This document shows, piece after piece, positions 1 to 8,182 of a stretch of DNA of 64,000 nt. The notes beneath the pieces are model-generated. The model saw only the letters and a list, made by a program, of their open reading frames with translations. It was not told the DNA's origin and did no database searches. The DNA comes from Leminorella grimontii ATCC 33999 = DSM 5078 (GTDB lineage: Bacteria > Pseudomonadota > Gammaproteobacteria > Enterobacterales > Enterobacteriaceae), in contig NZ_AUUA01000001.1 in assembly GCF_000439085.1 (NCBI RefSeq), forward strand, positions 248,001-312,000, written 5' to 3'. Both the position numbers and the translations under genes were made by a program. Numbering within the stretch: position 1 is the stretch's first letter; each line of letters opens with the position of its first letter.

Positions 1-272
1 GCGACGCCATTGCGACGGCGCTGTTGATGGAGGCTCAGGACCGGGGCATTTCCATCCCTGGCCAGCTGAGCGTTCTTGGCTACGGCGACTTCCCGTCCAG
101 CGCCTGGCTGTCGCCGATATCCCTTTCCAGCGTTAACCTGAACGCCGACGTCATCGCAACGCGAACCGCCGACATGATGCTGAAAATGACGCAGGATGCA
201 TCGTACCAAGGGGAAATCGTCGACGTCGGATTTGAGATTATGCCGCGGGGGAGTACGCGGCTGCCGTTTTAG
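1..272 (+). CDS. LacI-family transcriptional regulator, C-terminal fragment (cut by window edge)
   Basis: The reading frame enters from the left edge (first full codon at base 3) and ends with TAG at 270-272. About 89 residues are visible. The stretch GISIPGQLSVLGYGDFP followed by LSSVNLNADVIATRTADMML is typical of the end of the periplasmic-binding-protein-like effector domain of LacI/GalR repressors, where a 'vxGfDd' strand precedes the helix that packs against the dimer partner. The DNA-binding half lies outside the window, so effector and targets cannot be judged. It may regulate genes to its left. Confidence 0.8.
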   Translation, partial: DAIATALLMEAQDRGISIPGQLSVLGYGDFPSSAWLSPISLSSVNLNADVIATRTADMMLKMTQDASYQGEIVDVGFEIMPRGSTRLPF

Positions 273-321
273 CCTTACTGTACGTTCAACTGTAAACAAC
301 GTTAGATTAGGAAGATCCGTG

Positions 322-792
322 ATGAAATATGATGATGCATCTTGGCACTACGAGGGAGATTACCCGGCTGACCTGGCGCCGGAACGTGCGGCGGTCCATA
401 TCGGGATGTTTCTTAAATGGTGCATACGCAACGGCTTTGCTTCGGATGACCTAAAAGAGGACTGCGAAGAAGAGATCCAAAAGGTGATGCAGGGAGAAAT
501 GACGGGCGCCCAGTTTTTAATTGATATCTGCGATGAGAAACTGTTGGATGAAGATCTGTCAGAGACAGGCATCGCGTTTGCCAATGATTACTATGAAGAC
601 GGCACTGAGTTTGGAAAGAAATATAGCTATTTCATCGGCGATTTTTGCGACGTATTTAATGAAAAGGCAGAGAAGGGCGGATTTGAGTACGATTCTTTGT
701 ATCATGTTGAAGATACGGATGAAAACTATGCGCTGATGGCAAAAAAGATAGACGAACGTTTTCAGCAGTGGGCGGCGTTTAAAAAAGGTTAG
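322..792 (+). CDS. Small acidic hypothetical protein (DUF7832-like)
   Basis: This 156-residue acidic soluble protein has no signal peptide or membrane segment. It begins MKYDDASWHYEG and continues with AAVHIGMFLKWCIRNGF, a pattern I associate with the uncharacterised DUF7832 family; function is unknown. The frame is open further upstream to 196. The ATG at 322 is preferred because AGGAAG at 308-313 sits at a proper distance and because the family motif starts there; a GTG at 319 is an alternative. It stands alone between the LacI-type gene and amyA. Family assignment is from memory of the N-terminal motif and is moderate. Confidence 0.6.
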   Translation: MKYDDASWHYEGDYPADLAPERAAVHIGMFLKWCIRNGFASDDLKEDCEEEIQKVMQGEMTGAQFLIDICDEKLLDEDLSETGIAFANDYYEDGTEFGKKYSYFIGDFCDVFNEKAEKGGFEYDSLYHVEDTDENYALMAKKIDERFQQWAAFKKG

Positions 793-845
793 ATTCCGTG
801 GCTGCAGCTTGTTTATATAGGCGCTAAGAAATAATAAATATCATT

Positions 846-880
846 AAGCCATGGCCCACTATTACGTCGGGCCATAGCTT
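846..880. terminator. Hairpin between the small protein gene and amyA
   Basis: AAGC-C-ATGGCCC (846-857) pairs with GGGCCAT-A-GCTT (869-880): twelve positions with one mismatch, around an 11-base loop. No U-run follows immediately, but CTCTTTTT occurs 13 bases downstream. It could be a weak terminator or an mRNA 3' end stabiliser. Confidence 0.35.
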
Positions 881-959
881 CATCGTCCCTCTTTTTACAT
901 ATTTCCCCATTTCGCGGCTAGGCTTTAAGTTAAAGCCTGTTCTTTAACGGAGTCGCAAG

Positions 960-2438
960 ATGGAAAATCCAACCCTGCTGCAGTTCTTTCACTGGTATTA
1001 CCCCGAAGGCGGCAAGCTGTGGCCGGAAGTGGTCGAGCGCGCCGAGTGGCTGGCGCAGACGGGTATTTCTATGGTGTGGCTACCGCCGCCGTACAAGGGC
1101 GGCTCCGGCGGCTATTCGGTAGGGTATGACGCCTATGACCTGTTCGATCTCGGCGAGTTTGACCAACGGGGCTCTGTCGCTACCAAATATGGCGACAGGG
1201 CGCAGCTGACTGATGCCGTTTCAGCGCTGAGGGCGCACGGGATCGGCGTTTTGTTGGACGTCGTTCTTAATCACAAAATGGGCGCAGATGAGAAGGAAGC
1301 GGTTAGGGTAAACCGCGTGAATCCGGATAATCGGGAAGAGATTGACGACGAAGTCATTGAGGCTGAAGCCTGGACGCGCTTCACGTTTCCCGGCCGCGGG
1401 GGAAAGTATTCGCAGTTTGTCTGGGACTATCACTGCTTCAGCGGCGTTGACCATATTGAAAACCCTGATGAAAACGGCGTTTTCAAAATCGTTAACGACT
1501 ACACGGAGGAAGGCTGGAATACGGAGGTTGATGAAGAGCTGGGCAACTTTGACTATCTGATGGGCGCTAACGTCGATTTCCGTAACTATGCGGTCAGCGA
1601 GGAGCTTAAATACTGGGCTCGCTGGGTAATGGAGCAGGTGCCGTGTTCCGGCTTCCGGCTGGATGCGGTCAAGCATATCCCCGCCTGGTTTTATAAAGAC
1701 TGGATCGAGCACGTTCAGGCGGCGTCAGAGGAGCCTAAGTTCATCGTTGCCGAGTATTGGTCCTTTGAAACCGACAGGCTTCAGCAGTACATCGACCAGG
1801 TCGAGGGGAAAACCATGCTGTTTGATGCGCCTCTGCATATCAATTTCCACCAGGCCTCGCTTCAGGGGCGCGACTTCGATTTGTCCACAATCTTTGACGG
1901 TTCGCTGGTTGCCGCCGATCCGTGGCACGCCGTGACCATCGTCGCCAACCATGACACTCAGCCGCTGCAGTCTCTTGAAGCGCCGGTGGAACCCTGGTTT
2001 AAGCCGTTAGCCTACGCGCTGATCCTGCTGCGCGAGCAGGGGGTACCGACGGTGTTCTATCCCGATCTGTTCGGCGCCAGCTACGAGGGCGCCGGAGGCG
2101 ATGGCGAAACCTATAAAATTGATATGCCCGTCATCGCCGAGCTGGAAATCCTGATATCGGCGCGGCAGCGCTTCGCTTGGGGCGTGCAGACCGACTATCT
2201 GGATCACCCGAACTGTATTGCCTTTACCCGCAGCGGCACGGAGGATAAGCCGGGATGTGTGGTGGTGATGTCCAACGGCGATGACGGGGAGAAAACGATC
2301 CCGATGGGGGAGCACTTCTCCGGAAAAAGTTGGTATGACCTGCTGGGACATCGTCAGGAAAAGGTCATTTGCGACGGCGAAGGAAAGGGGGTTTTTACCT
2401 GCAATGGCGCCAGCGTGAGCGTGTGGGTGGCGGAGTAG
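960..2438 (+). CDS. amyA: Cytoplasmic alpha-amylase
   Basis: Glycoside hydrolase family 13 endo-alpha-1,4-glucanase of 492 residues, close to the E. coli AmyA length. The conserved GH13 regions are visible: DVVLNHK at 100-106, the nucleophile D235 in GFRLDAVKH, the acid/base E265 in FIVAEYWS, and D332 in VANHDT. There is no signal peptide, so it acts in the cytoplasm, cleaving maltodextrins and glycogen internally. GGAG at 947-950 supports the ATG at 960. The gene stands alone, converging on the dehydrogenase gene with a strong hairpin between them. The glycogen operon at the other end of the window makes and trims its substrate. Confidence 0.95.
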   Translation: MENPTLLQFFHWYYPEGGKLWPEVVERAEWLAQTGISMVWLPPPYKGGSGGYSVGYDAYDLFDLGEFDQRGSVATKYGDRAQLTDAVSALRAHGIGVLLDVVLNHKMGADEKEAVRVNRVNPDNREEIDDEVIEAEAWTRFTFPGRGGKYSQFVWDYHCFSGVDHIENPDENGVFKIVNDYTEEGWNTEVDEELGNFDYLMGANVDFRNYAVSEELKYWARWVMEQVPCSGFRLDAVKHIPAWFYKDWIEHVQAASEEPKFIVAEYWSFETDRLQQYIDQVEGKTMLFDAPLHINFHQASLQGRDFDLSTIFDGSLVAADPWHAVTIVANHDTQPLQSLEAPVEPWFKPLAYALILLREQGVPTVFYPDLFGASYEGAGGDGETYKIDMPVIAELEILISARQRFAWGVQTDYLDHPNCIAFTRSGTEDKPGCVVVMSNGDDGEKTIPMGEHFSGKSWYDLLGHRQEKVICDGEGKGVFTCNGASVSVWVAE

Positions 2439-2462
2439 AGCGGAAGCAGAGTTCGTCATATT

Positions 2463-2490
2463 GGCCCGGCGTAGCGCCGGGCCTTTGCTT
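2463..2490. terminator. Terminator between convergent amyA and dehydrogenase genes
   Basis: A perfect 9-bp GC stem, GGCCCGGCG (2463-2471) and CGCCGGGCC (2475-2483), with a three-base TAG loop, is followed by TTTGCTTT on the plus strand. It lies 24 bases past the amyA stop and may serve both converging genes. Confidence 0.75.
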
Positions 2491-2505
2491 TATGGCGCGC
2501 GCGCC

Positions 2506-3606
2506 TTAACGTATCGCTTTGCGTCTGCATCCTTCTGCGTCGGCGGCGCGCAGGGCGGCCAGCACGTTAGCCGGCGTCACTTCATGCGGCTCGTTGTGCA
2601 TGGTTTCTCCCTGCTGGCAGGAGGCCTGCGCCACTTTCATCAGGTCGTCGTCGCTGACGTTGGCAAGGCCGATGTCAGCCAACGTTGTCGGCAGGCCGAC
2701 GTCCTGACAGAAGCGGTAAACCGTATCGATAACCTCCGGCTCGCGGTCGGTCAGCATTAGCATCGCCAGCGTGCCGAACGCTACCTTTTCGCCGTGCCAG
2801 TAGCCGTGGGTTTGCGGTAAAACGGTCAGGCCGTTGTGGATGGCGTGCGCCGCCGCCAGGCCGCCGCTTTCAAAGCCCAGGCCGGAAAGCAGCGTGTTGG
2901 CTTCAATAACGTGCTCCAGCGCCGGGGTGACCTTCTGCTGCTCGCAGGCGGATTTGGCCAACACGCCGTACTGCAACAGCGTATCGTAACAGAGCCGGGC
3001 CAGCCCGAAGGCGGACATCGGGCCGGGGCGGCCGGTCATGTTGCCCGCCATTTTTATGCGGCAGTCTTCCGCCTCAAACCAGGTGGCCAGCGCGTCGCCG
3101 ATGCCGGAGATTAAAAAGCGCACCGGCGCCTGGGCGATAACGGAAGAGTCAACCACCACCACGTCCGGGTTGCGCGGGATCATCAGGTAGCGCTTGAACT
3201 GCCCCTGTGCGGTGTAGATAACCACTAAAGAACTACAGGGCGCATCGGTGGACGCCAGCGTCGGCACGATGGCGATGGGGCGCTTGAGCGACGCGCCGGT
3301 CGCTTTGGCGGTGTCCAGCGTTTTTCCGCCGCCGATGCCGACGATAACCTCTGCGCCGTAGGACTGCGCCAGCGCTGATATACGCTCGATTTCCTCATCG
3401 GAACATTCGCTGTTGAACACTTCAACGCGGTAGTCGATCTTTCCCTGTAGCGCCTTGTCTATGGCCGCGCCCAGCTTTTGGTGAACGACGGGGTCCTGCA
3501 ACACCAACGCTTTTTTGCCCAATCTCAATAACTCATCGGCCAAAGAGTGCTCTATTGCTCCTGCGCCCTGTACGTAGCGGCCGGGGAAAATGGCGGTCGT
3601 GATCAT
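2506..3606 (-). CDS. Glycerol dehydrogenase-like iron/zinc alcohol dehydrogenase
   Basis: A 366-residue member of the GldA branch of group III metal-dependent alcohol dehydrogenases. The glycine-rich NAD motif GGGKTLDTAK is at 92-101. The expected metal ligands are in place: D171 (GIGDAL), H254 (AAHAIHNGL) and H271 (HGEKVAFG). GldA enzymes interconvert glycerol and dihydroxyacetone and also reduce small aldehydes such as glycolaldehyde. It is divergent from a transporter-dehydratase-aldolase operon and shares palindromic operators with it, so I infer that it disposes of the aldehyde released by the aldolase. A separate role in glycerol metabolism is possible. Confidence 0.85.
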   Translation of the reverse strand: MITTAIFPGRYVQGAGAIEHSLADELLRLGKKALVLQDPVVHQKLGAAIDKALQGKIDYRVEVFNSECSDEEIERISALAQSYGAEVIVGIGGGKTLDTAKATGASLKRPIAIVPTLASTDAPCSSLVVIYTAQGQFKRYLMIPRNPDVVVVDSSVIAQAPVRFLISGIGDALATWFEAEDCRIKMAGNMTGRPGPMSAFGLARLCYDTLLQYGVLAKSACEQQKVTPALEHVIEANTLLSGLGFESGGLAAAHAIHNGLTVLPQTHGYWHGEKVAFGTLAMLMLTDREPEVIDTVYRFCQDVGLPTTLADIGLANVSDDDLMKVAQASCQQGETMHNEPHEVTPANVLAALRAADAEGCRRKAIR

Positions 3607-3633
3607 AACGTCTCCTTAAGATTAACTGTAATT

Positions 3634-3662
3634 CTGTATATGGAACAATTGTTCTGTATGTA
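3634..3662. promoter_or_regulatory. Palindromic operator upstream of the GldA-like gene
   Basis: A perfect 12-base palindrome, GAACAATTGTTC (3643-3654), lies in the context TGTATAT-G-[palindrome]-TGTATGTA. It sits 37 bases before the dehydrogenase start. The same TATATGGAACA and GTTCTGTAT elements recur at 3902-3936 before the transporter operon. The architecture resembles operators of IclR-family regulators. The binding protein is inferred, not shown. Confidence 0.6.
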
Positions 3663-3758
3663 GATCTATATTTCACCCTTCATCAGGAAGCGTCAACCGA
3701 AAAGGAAAATTTTGCGACAGAGAGCATGTTTTAGAAGTGATATAAAATATTTTCATTT

Positions 3759-3778
3759 AAATCATCATGTTATGATTT
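3759..3778. promoter_or_regulatory. Second dyad in the divergent control region
   Basis: AAATCAT (3759-3765) and ATGATTT (3772-3778) form a 7-bp inverted repeat with a 6-base spacer, midway between the two divergent genes. It is AT-rich and could arise by chance or be a site for another regulator. Confidence 0.25.
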
Positions 3779-3901
3779 TTAAGAAACAGAATTCCAATAT
3801 GTTGGATGGATTCAGCGTTTACAGCATGAGGCAGCTCACAGTTATTCAACTTTCCGTTATGCGGTGATTGACACGCGAAAGAGATGAGATGAAGATTGTT
3901 T

Positions 3902-3936
3902 TATATATAGAACGATAGTTCTGTATATGGAACATA
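3902..3936. promoter_or_regulatory. Tandem operator upstream of the transporter operon
   Basis: GAAC-GATA-GTTC (3910-3921) is followed at once by TGTATATGGAACA (3922-3934), which repeats the left half of the operator at 3634-3662. So there is one full site plus an adjoining half-site, 22 bases before the upstream ORF. The matching sequences on both sides of the 412-bp divergent region (3607-4018) argue that one regulator controls both transcripts. The IclR-type gene at 24639 is one candidate. Confidence 0.6.
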
Positions 3937-3956
3937 ATCTCGAAAGGGATAAGACA

Positions 3957-4022
3957 ATGAGTAAAACGATGCGTTTCCCTGTTAAACATTTAGCGGTTGA
4001 GCCAAGGAACATTATTAAATGA
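3957..4022 (+). CDS. Putative 21-residue leader peptide overlapping the transporter start
   Basis: ATG at 3957 opens a 21-codon ORF ending in TGA at 4020-4022, so its stop overlaps the transporter ATG (4019) in an ATGA arrangement. AAAGGG at 3943-3948 lies at a good ribosome-binding distance. The peptide is basic (starts MSKTMRFPV). The layout is typical of translational coupling or leader-peptide control. The transporter also has its own AAGGA at 4004-4008, so coupling may be optional. Whether the peptide is made is unknown. Confidence 0.45.
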   Translation: MSKTMRFPVKHLAVEPRNIIK

Positions 4023-5290
4023 GCACAGATTCCAATAAACCCGTAGGGAAAGGTCGCTGGATGCACATCATCCCGGCCACCATTCTCGTCTATATCGTTG
4101 CCTATATGGACCGCACCAATATCGCGATCGGTATTGCCGGCGGCATGGATAAAGATCTCGGCATGACGGCTTCCTTCGCCGGGCTGGTCGCCGGGATATT
4201 CTTTATCGGCTACATTTTCCTGCAAATTCCCGGCGGCCACATCGCCGAACGCTACAGCGCCAAAAAGTTTATCGCCTGGACGATCGTCGCCTGGGGCGGC
4301 TTTGCGCTGTTAACCGGTTTCGTACAGAACCAGACCCAGCTTCTGATTATCCGCTTTATCCTCGGCGTCGCGGAAGGTGGCGTGTATCCGGCGATTCTGG
4401 CGCTGATAGGTCACTGGTTCCCTAACGAGGAGAGGGCGCGCGCGATTGCCTTCTTCCAGATGAACCTGGCGGTGGCGTCTATTATCACCGGTCCGCTGTC
4501 CGGCTGGCTTATCGAGCTGCACGGCTGGCGCGAAATGTTCATCATCGAGGGCGTACTTTCTCTGGCGCTGCTGTTCGTGTGGATGCCGATGGTGTCCGAC
4601 CACCCCCATCAGGCCAAGTGGCTTGACCCTAAAGAGCGCGAGTGGATTGAGCGTAAGCTGGCGGAAGACAAAGCCAACGCCGCCGTGGACGACAAGGCCA
4701 GCATCAGCACCGTCATTCGCAGCGTCAACCTGTGGAAGCTTATCGGCATCTACTTCTTCGTTCAGGTCGGGTTCTACGGCTTTGCCCTGTGGATGCCGAA
4801 CCTGATTAAAAACCTGACCGGCAGCGGCATGACGATGGTCGGCGTATTGACGGCAGCCCCTTACGTGCTGTGCATCTTCGGCCAGTACTACATCGCCAAA
4901 TGGTGCGACAAGACGATGAACCGCCGCCTGTATACGGCCATTCCACTGCTGGGCTTCGCCGTCTGCCTGACGCTGTCGCTGGTGATGAAAGACAGCATCT
5001 GGGTTTCCTACGGCATCATGGTGCTGTGCGGCTTCTTCCTGCAGGCCTACGCCGGCCCGTTCTGGACGCTGCCGCCTTTACTGTTCCCGTCCAACGTTCT
5101 TGGCGGGGTGCGCGGAAGCATCAACGCGCTGGGCAACCTCGGCGGCTTCATCGGCCCGTATCTGGTTGGCCTGTTGACGATGACCGTCAGCCAGAATGCC
5201 GGCATGTTCGTACTGGTTGCCGCGCTGCTTATCGCCAGCGGGCTGCTGTTTACCTTACCCGCCATTACGGCGCGCCCGCCCAAGCAGTAG
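4019..5290 (+). CDS. MFS transporter, anion:cation symporter family (sugar-acid uptake)
   Basis: A 423-residue integral membrane protein with about twelve hydrophobic segments and no signal peptide. MDRTNIAIG near residue 38 and GVAEGGVYPAILALIGHWFP in the first half are hallmarks of the ACS branch of the MFS, which includes the GudP, ExuT and DgoT hexuronate/aldarate/galactonate carriers and phthalate permeases. Position 5' of a sugar-acid dehydratase and an aldolase supports uptake of an aldonate or similar acid by proton symport. The ATG at 4019 has AAGGA upstream and overlaps the leader ORF. The exact substrate cannot be read from the sequence. Confidence 0.85.
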   Translation: MSTDSNKPVGKGRWMHIIPATILVYIVAYMDRTNIAIGIAGGMDKDLGMTASFAGLVAGIFFIGYIFLQIPGGHIAERYSAKKFIAWTIVAWGGFALLTGFVQNQTQLLIIRFILGVAEGGVYPAILALIGHWFPNEERARAIAFFQMNLAVASIITGPLSGWLIELHGWREMFIIEGVLSLALLFVWMPMVSDHPHQAKWLDPKEREWIERKLAEDKANAAVDDKASISTVIRSVNLWKLIGIYFFVQVGFYGFALWMPNLIKNLTGSGMTMVGVLTAAPYVLCIFGQYYIAKWCDKTMNRRLYTAIPLLGFAVCLTLSLVMKDSIWVSYGIMVLCGFFLQAYAGPFWTLPPLLFPSNVLGGVRGSINALGNLGGFIGPYLVGLLTMTVSQNAGMFVLVAALLIASGLLFTLPAITARPPKQ

Positions 5291-5346
5291 CGGTCGGCCA
5301 ATAAACACTGTCGTGATTGAATAAATCAGAAAGAAGGAATAGAGCA

Positions 5347-7062
5347 ATGAAACAAAAATGTCAGGGCGCCCGCGACCTCTGGTCCCAATTAGATGCGCTA
5401 CGCATGGGCATGAACTACAGCAAGGAAGATACGCAAAAGCCGCAGGTGCTGATTGACGACTGCTACGGCGAAAGCCATCCAGGCAGCTTCCATCTGGGCG
5501 AGTTAGGGTATGAGGCGGTGCTGGGCGTCCACGAGAGCGGCGGCCGCGCGGTGCGCCACCACGTCACCGACATCTGCGACGGCTGGGGGCAGGGCCACGA
5601 CGGGATGAACTACATCCTCGCCTCCCGCGAAGCCATCGCCAACATGGTGGAAATCCACGCGTCGGTGGTGCCCTATGACGCCGCGGTGCTGATTTCCAGC
5701 TGCGACAAATCCGTGCCGGCGCACCTGATCGCCGCCGCGCGTTTGGACATGCCGCTGGTGCACATTCCGGGCGGCTCCATGCGGCCCGCGCCGAATATGA
5801 GCACCTCCGATCTGGGCGGCCTGACCGCCAAGCTAAAGAAGGGGGAGATCGGCGTCAGGCAGGTTGAGGCGCACCAGCAGTGCGGCTGCCCGACCGCAGG
5901 CGCCTGCCAGTTTATGGGTACCGCCAGCACCATGCAGTGTATGTCCGAAGCGCTGGGGATGGCCCTGCCGGGCAGCGCCATTATGCCGTCCACCATGTCG
6001 GAGATCCGCCGCGTTTCCCGCGCCGCGGGCCATCAGGCCATGTTCCTGGCTGAAAAGGGCATTACCAGCGGCAAGATCCTGACCCCGGCGGCGTTTGAAA
6101 ACGCCATCAAGGTGCACGCGGCCATCGGCGGCAGCACCAACGCGCTTATCCACCTGCCGGCCATTGCCCACGAGCTGGGCTGGGAGCTTAAGCCGGAAAC
6201 GTTTGACCGCATTAACCACGACATCCCGTATCTAACCAACATTCAGCCGAGCGGCGAGTACGTCACCGAGCTGTTCTGGTTCGCCGGCGGCGTGCCGATG
6301 ATCCAGTGGCTGCTGCGCGACAAGCTGGATCTGGACGTGATGACGGTCACCGGCCGTTCTCTGGGGGATAACCTGGAGATGCTGCAACAGTCCGGCTTCT
6401 TTGAACGCAACCGCGGCTACCTGGCCAACCACCGCGTAGCGCCGGAAGAGGTGATAAGACACCCGGAGTCCGCAACCAAGAAGGGCTCTATCGCCATTCT
6501 GAAGGGCAACATCGCGCCGGACGGCGCGGTTATCAAATACGCCGCCTGCCGCGCCGATATGCATCAGCACACCGGCCCGGCGAGGGTGTTCGATTCGGAA
6601 GAGGGCGCACAGCAGGCGATTATCAACAACCGGGTTGAGCCGGGCGACGTGCTGTTCATTCGCTACGAAGGGCCAAAGGGTTCCGGCGCGCCGGAAATGC
6701 TGATGACGACCGATGCCATCGTCTATGACGCACGCCTTGACGGCCGCGTAGCGCTGATTACCGACGGGCGCTTCTCCGGCGCGACCAGCGGCCCGTGCGT
6801 TGGGCACGTTTCGCCGGAAGCGGCGGACGGCGGGCCGATTGCGCTGGTGGAAGACGGCGATTTGATCGAGATGGACGTTCCCGCGCGCCGCCTGAACGTC
6901 GTCGGCGTGAAGGGCGAGCGCAAGACGCCGGAAGAGATTGAGGTCATTCTGGCCGAGCGCCGCACGCGCTGGGTGCAGCCGGACTACTCAAAGCGCAGAG
7001 GCATCTATAAGCAGTTTACCCAGCGGGCCGCGTCCCTGATGGCGGGCGCCTATACCAGCTAG
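5347..7062 (+). CDS. IlvD/Edd-family sugar-acid dehydratase
   Basis: A 571-residue member of the [Fe-S] dihydroxyacid/aldonate dehydratase family. Probable cluster cysteines are C39 (DDCYGESHPG), C119 (SSCDKS) and C188 (AGACQFMGTASTM), with extra cysteines at 180 and 182. DGRFSGATSGPCVGH near the C-terminus is the conserved motif carrying the serine base. Its length is closer to L-arabinonate-type dehydratases than to the about 655-residue YjhG/YagF xylonate enzymes. It should convert an aldonate to a 2-keto-3-deoxy acid for the downstream aldolase. The frame is open from a TTG at 5317, but AGAAGGA at 5331-5337 points to ATG 5347. Confidence 0.85.
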   Translation: MKQKCQGARDLWSQLDALRMGMNYSKEDTQKPQVLIDDCYGESHPGSFHLGELGYEAVLGVHESGGRAVRHHVTDICDGWGQGHDGMNYILASREAIANMVEIHASVVPYDAAVLISSCDKSVPAHLIAAARLDMPLVHIPGGSMRPAPNMSTSDLGGLTAKLKKGEIGVRQVEAHQQCGCPTAGACQFMGTASTMQCMSEALGMALPGSAIMPSTMSEIRRVSRAAGHQAMFLAEKGITSGKILTPAAFENAIKVHAAIGGSTNALIHLPAIAHELGWELKPETFDRINHDIPYLTNIQPSGEYVTELFWFAGGVPMIQWLLRDKLDLDVMTVTGRSLGDNLEMLQQSGFFERNRGYLANHRVAPEEVIRHPESATKKGSIAILKGNIAPDGAVIKYAACRADMHQHTGPARVFDSEEGAQQAIINNRVEPGDVLFIRYEGPKGSGAPEMLMTTDAIVYDARLDGRVALITDGRFSGATSGPCVGHVSPEAADGGPIALVEDGDLIEMDVPARRLNVVGVKGERKTPEEIEVILAERRTRWVQPDYSKRRGIYKQFTQRAASLMAGAYTS

Positions 7063-7089
7063 TCGACTGGCGATAACAAAGCAGTAAGC

Positions 7090-7123
7090 GCGGCGCCCCG
7101 TCCACTTTCGTGCGGGGCGCCGC
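7090..7123 (+). other. Strong intercistronic hairpin
   Basis: A perfect 11-bp stem, GCGGCGCCCCG (7090-7100) with CGGGGCGCCGC (7113-7123), encloses a 12-base loop between the dehydratase and aldolase genes. ATTTTT begins seven bases later, so it could partly terminate transcription. It could also protect the upstream transcript and set relative expression of the two enzymes. Confidence 0.5.
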
Positions 7124-7156
7124 AGACCGATTTTTCATGGAGTAAGAAGGTACATA

Positions 7157-8068
7157 ATGGCTGACTTAAGCAAGTTTTGCGGCGTCTATCCGCCGGTTCC
7201 TACCGTATTTCATCAGGACGGGCGTCTTGATACCGTTGGTATGGGCAAGCTCATCGATAAACTGGTCAACGAAGGCGTAGACGGTATGCTGATCCTCGGC
7301 AGCGGCGGCGAGTTTTGCCACATGCCGAAAGCGCGCCGCTTCGAGGTGGCAGAGTTCGCCGTTAAGCACATCGCCGGGCGAGTGCCGGTGCTGCTGGGCA
7401 TCAGCAGCCCAAGCACCGAAGAGGTGATTGAGTTCGGCCAGCATGCCGACGCTCTCGGCGTTGACGCCGTGCTGGTATTGAACCCGTACTACGCGCTGCT
7501 CAGCGAAGAGTTCATGTATAACCACTTCAGCCGCGTGGCCCGCGCCGTTAAGTCGCCGGTGATTTTGTACAACTTTCCGGCGCTGACCGGGCAGGATATC
7601 AGCGTCGGCCTTATCAAGCGCCTGGCGGAAAACGAACCGAATATTATCGGCATCAAGGACACGGTGGACAACATTAGCCACGTGCGCGAAATCATCAATC
7701 AGGTTCGCCCGGTGCGCGGCGACTTCGTGGTGTTCTCGGGTTTCGACGAATACATGATGGATACGCTGATTATGGGCGGCAATGGCGGCATTCCGGCGAC
7801 GGCCAACTTTGCCTCCGACATTACCTGCGGCATCTATCGCGCCTGGAAAGAGAAAGACTATGAGACGATGTTTAACCTGCAGCGCCGCCTTTCTCAGCTG
7901 TCGACGGTCTACGGCCTGGAAACGCCGTTCTTCGGCGTCATCAAACAGGCGATTCGCCTGAGCGGGCTGGACATCTCCCCCGAGGTGCTGGCGCCGGTAG
8001 AGCGGCTGTCTAACGAGAAGACGCTGAAGCTGGTTGAGGTGATGGAAAGGGCGGGGATTAAGGTTTAG
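7157..8068 (+). CDS. Dihydrodipicolinate synthase-family aldolase/lyase (2-keto-3-deoxy sugar acid)
   Basis: A 303-residue (beta/alpha)8 class I lyase. The Schiff-base lysine is K167 (IIGIKDT) and the catalytic tyrosine is Y138 (ILYNFP). The substrate carboxylate loop GSGGEF (48-53) is of the type seen in YagE/YjhH and 2-keto-3-deoxygluconate aldolases; true DapA has a GTTGE-type loop. It probably splits the dehydratase product into pyruvate and a small aldehyde. The related 2-keto-3-deoxy-arabonate or -glucarate dehydratases share the fold and cannot be excluded. It is last in the transporter-dehydratase-aldolase operon and is followed by a terminator. Confidence 0.85.
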   Translation: MADLSKFCGVYPPVPTVFHQDGRLDTVGMGKLIDKLVNEGVDGMLILGSGGEFCHMPKARRFEVAEFAVKHIAGRVPVLLGISSPSTEEVIEFGQHADALGVDAVLVLNPYYALLSEEFMYNHFSRVARAVKSPVILYNFPALTGQDISVGLIKRLAENEPNIIGIKDTVDNISHVREIINQVRPVRGDFVVFSGFDEYMMDTLIMGGNGGIPATANFASDITCGIYRAWKEKDYETMFNLQRRLSQLSTVYGLETPFFGVIKQAIRLSGLDISPEVLAPVERLSNEKTLKLVEVMERAGIKV

Positions 8069-8100
8069 ATCCTTCGCGAGAAGTTTGTTTTATGTTTATG

Positions 8101-8126
8101 AAGCCAGGGAAAACCTGGCTTTTTTC
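8101..8126 (+). terminator. Rho-independent terminator of the sugar-acid operon
   Basis: AAGCCAGG (8101-8108), loop GAAAA, CCTGGCTT (8114-8121), then TTTTC: an 8-bp perfect stem with a U-run, 33 bases after the aldolase stop. It also lies past the end of the converging fimbrial operon. Confidence 0.85.
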
Positions 8127-8182
8127 ATCCGGTTTCGCCGGTGAGGCATCCGCAAAACTGGCAGCAAGGGCTTTTCATCACG

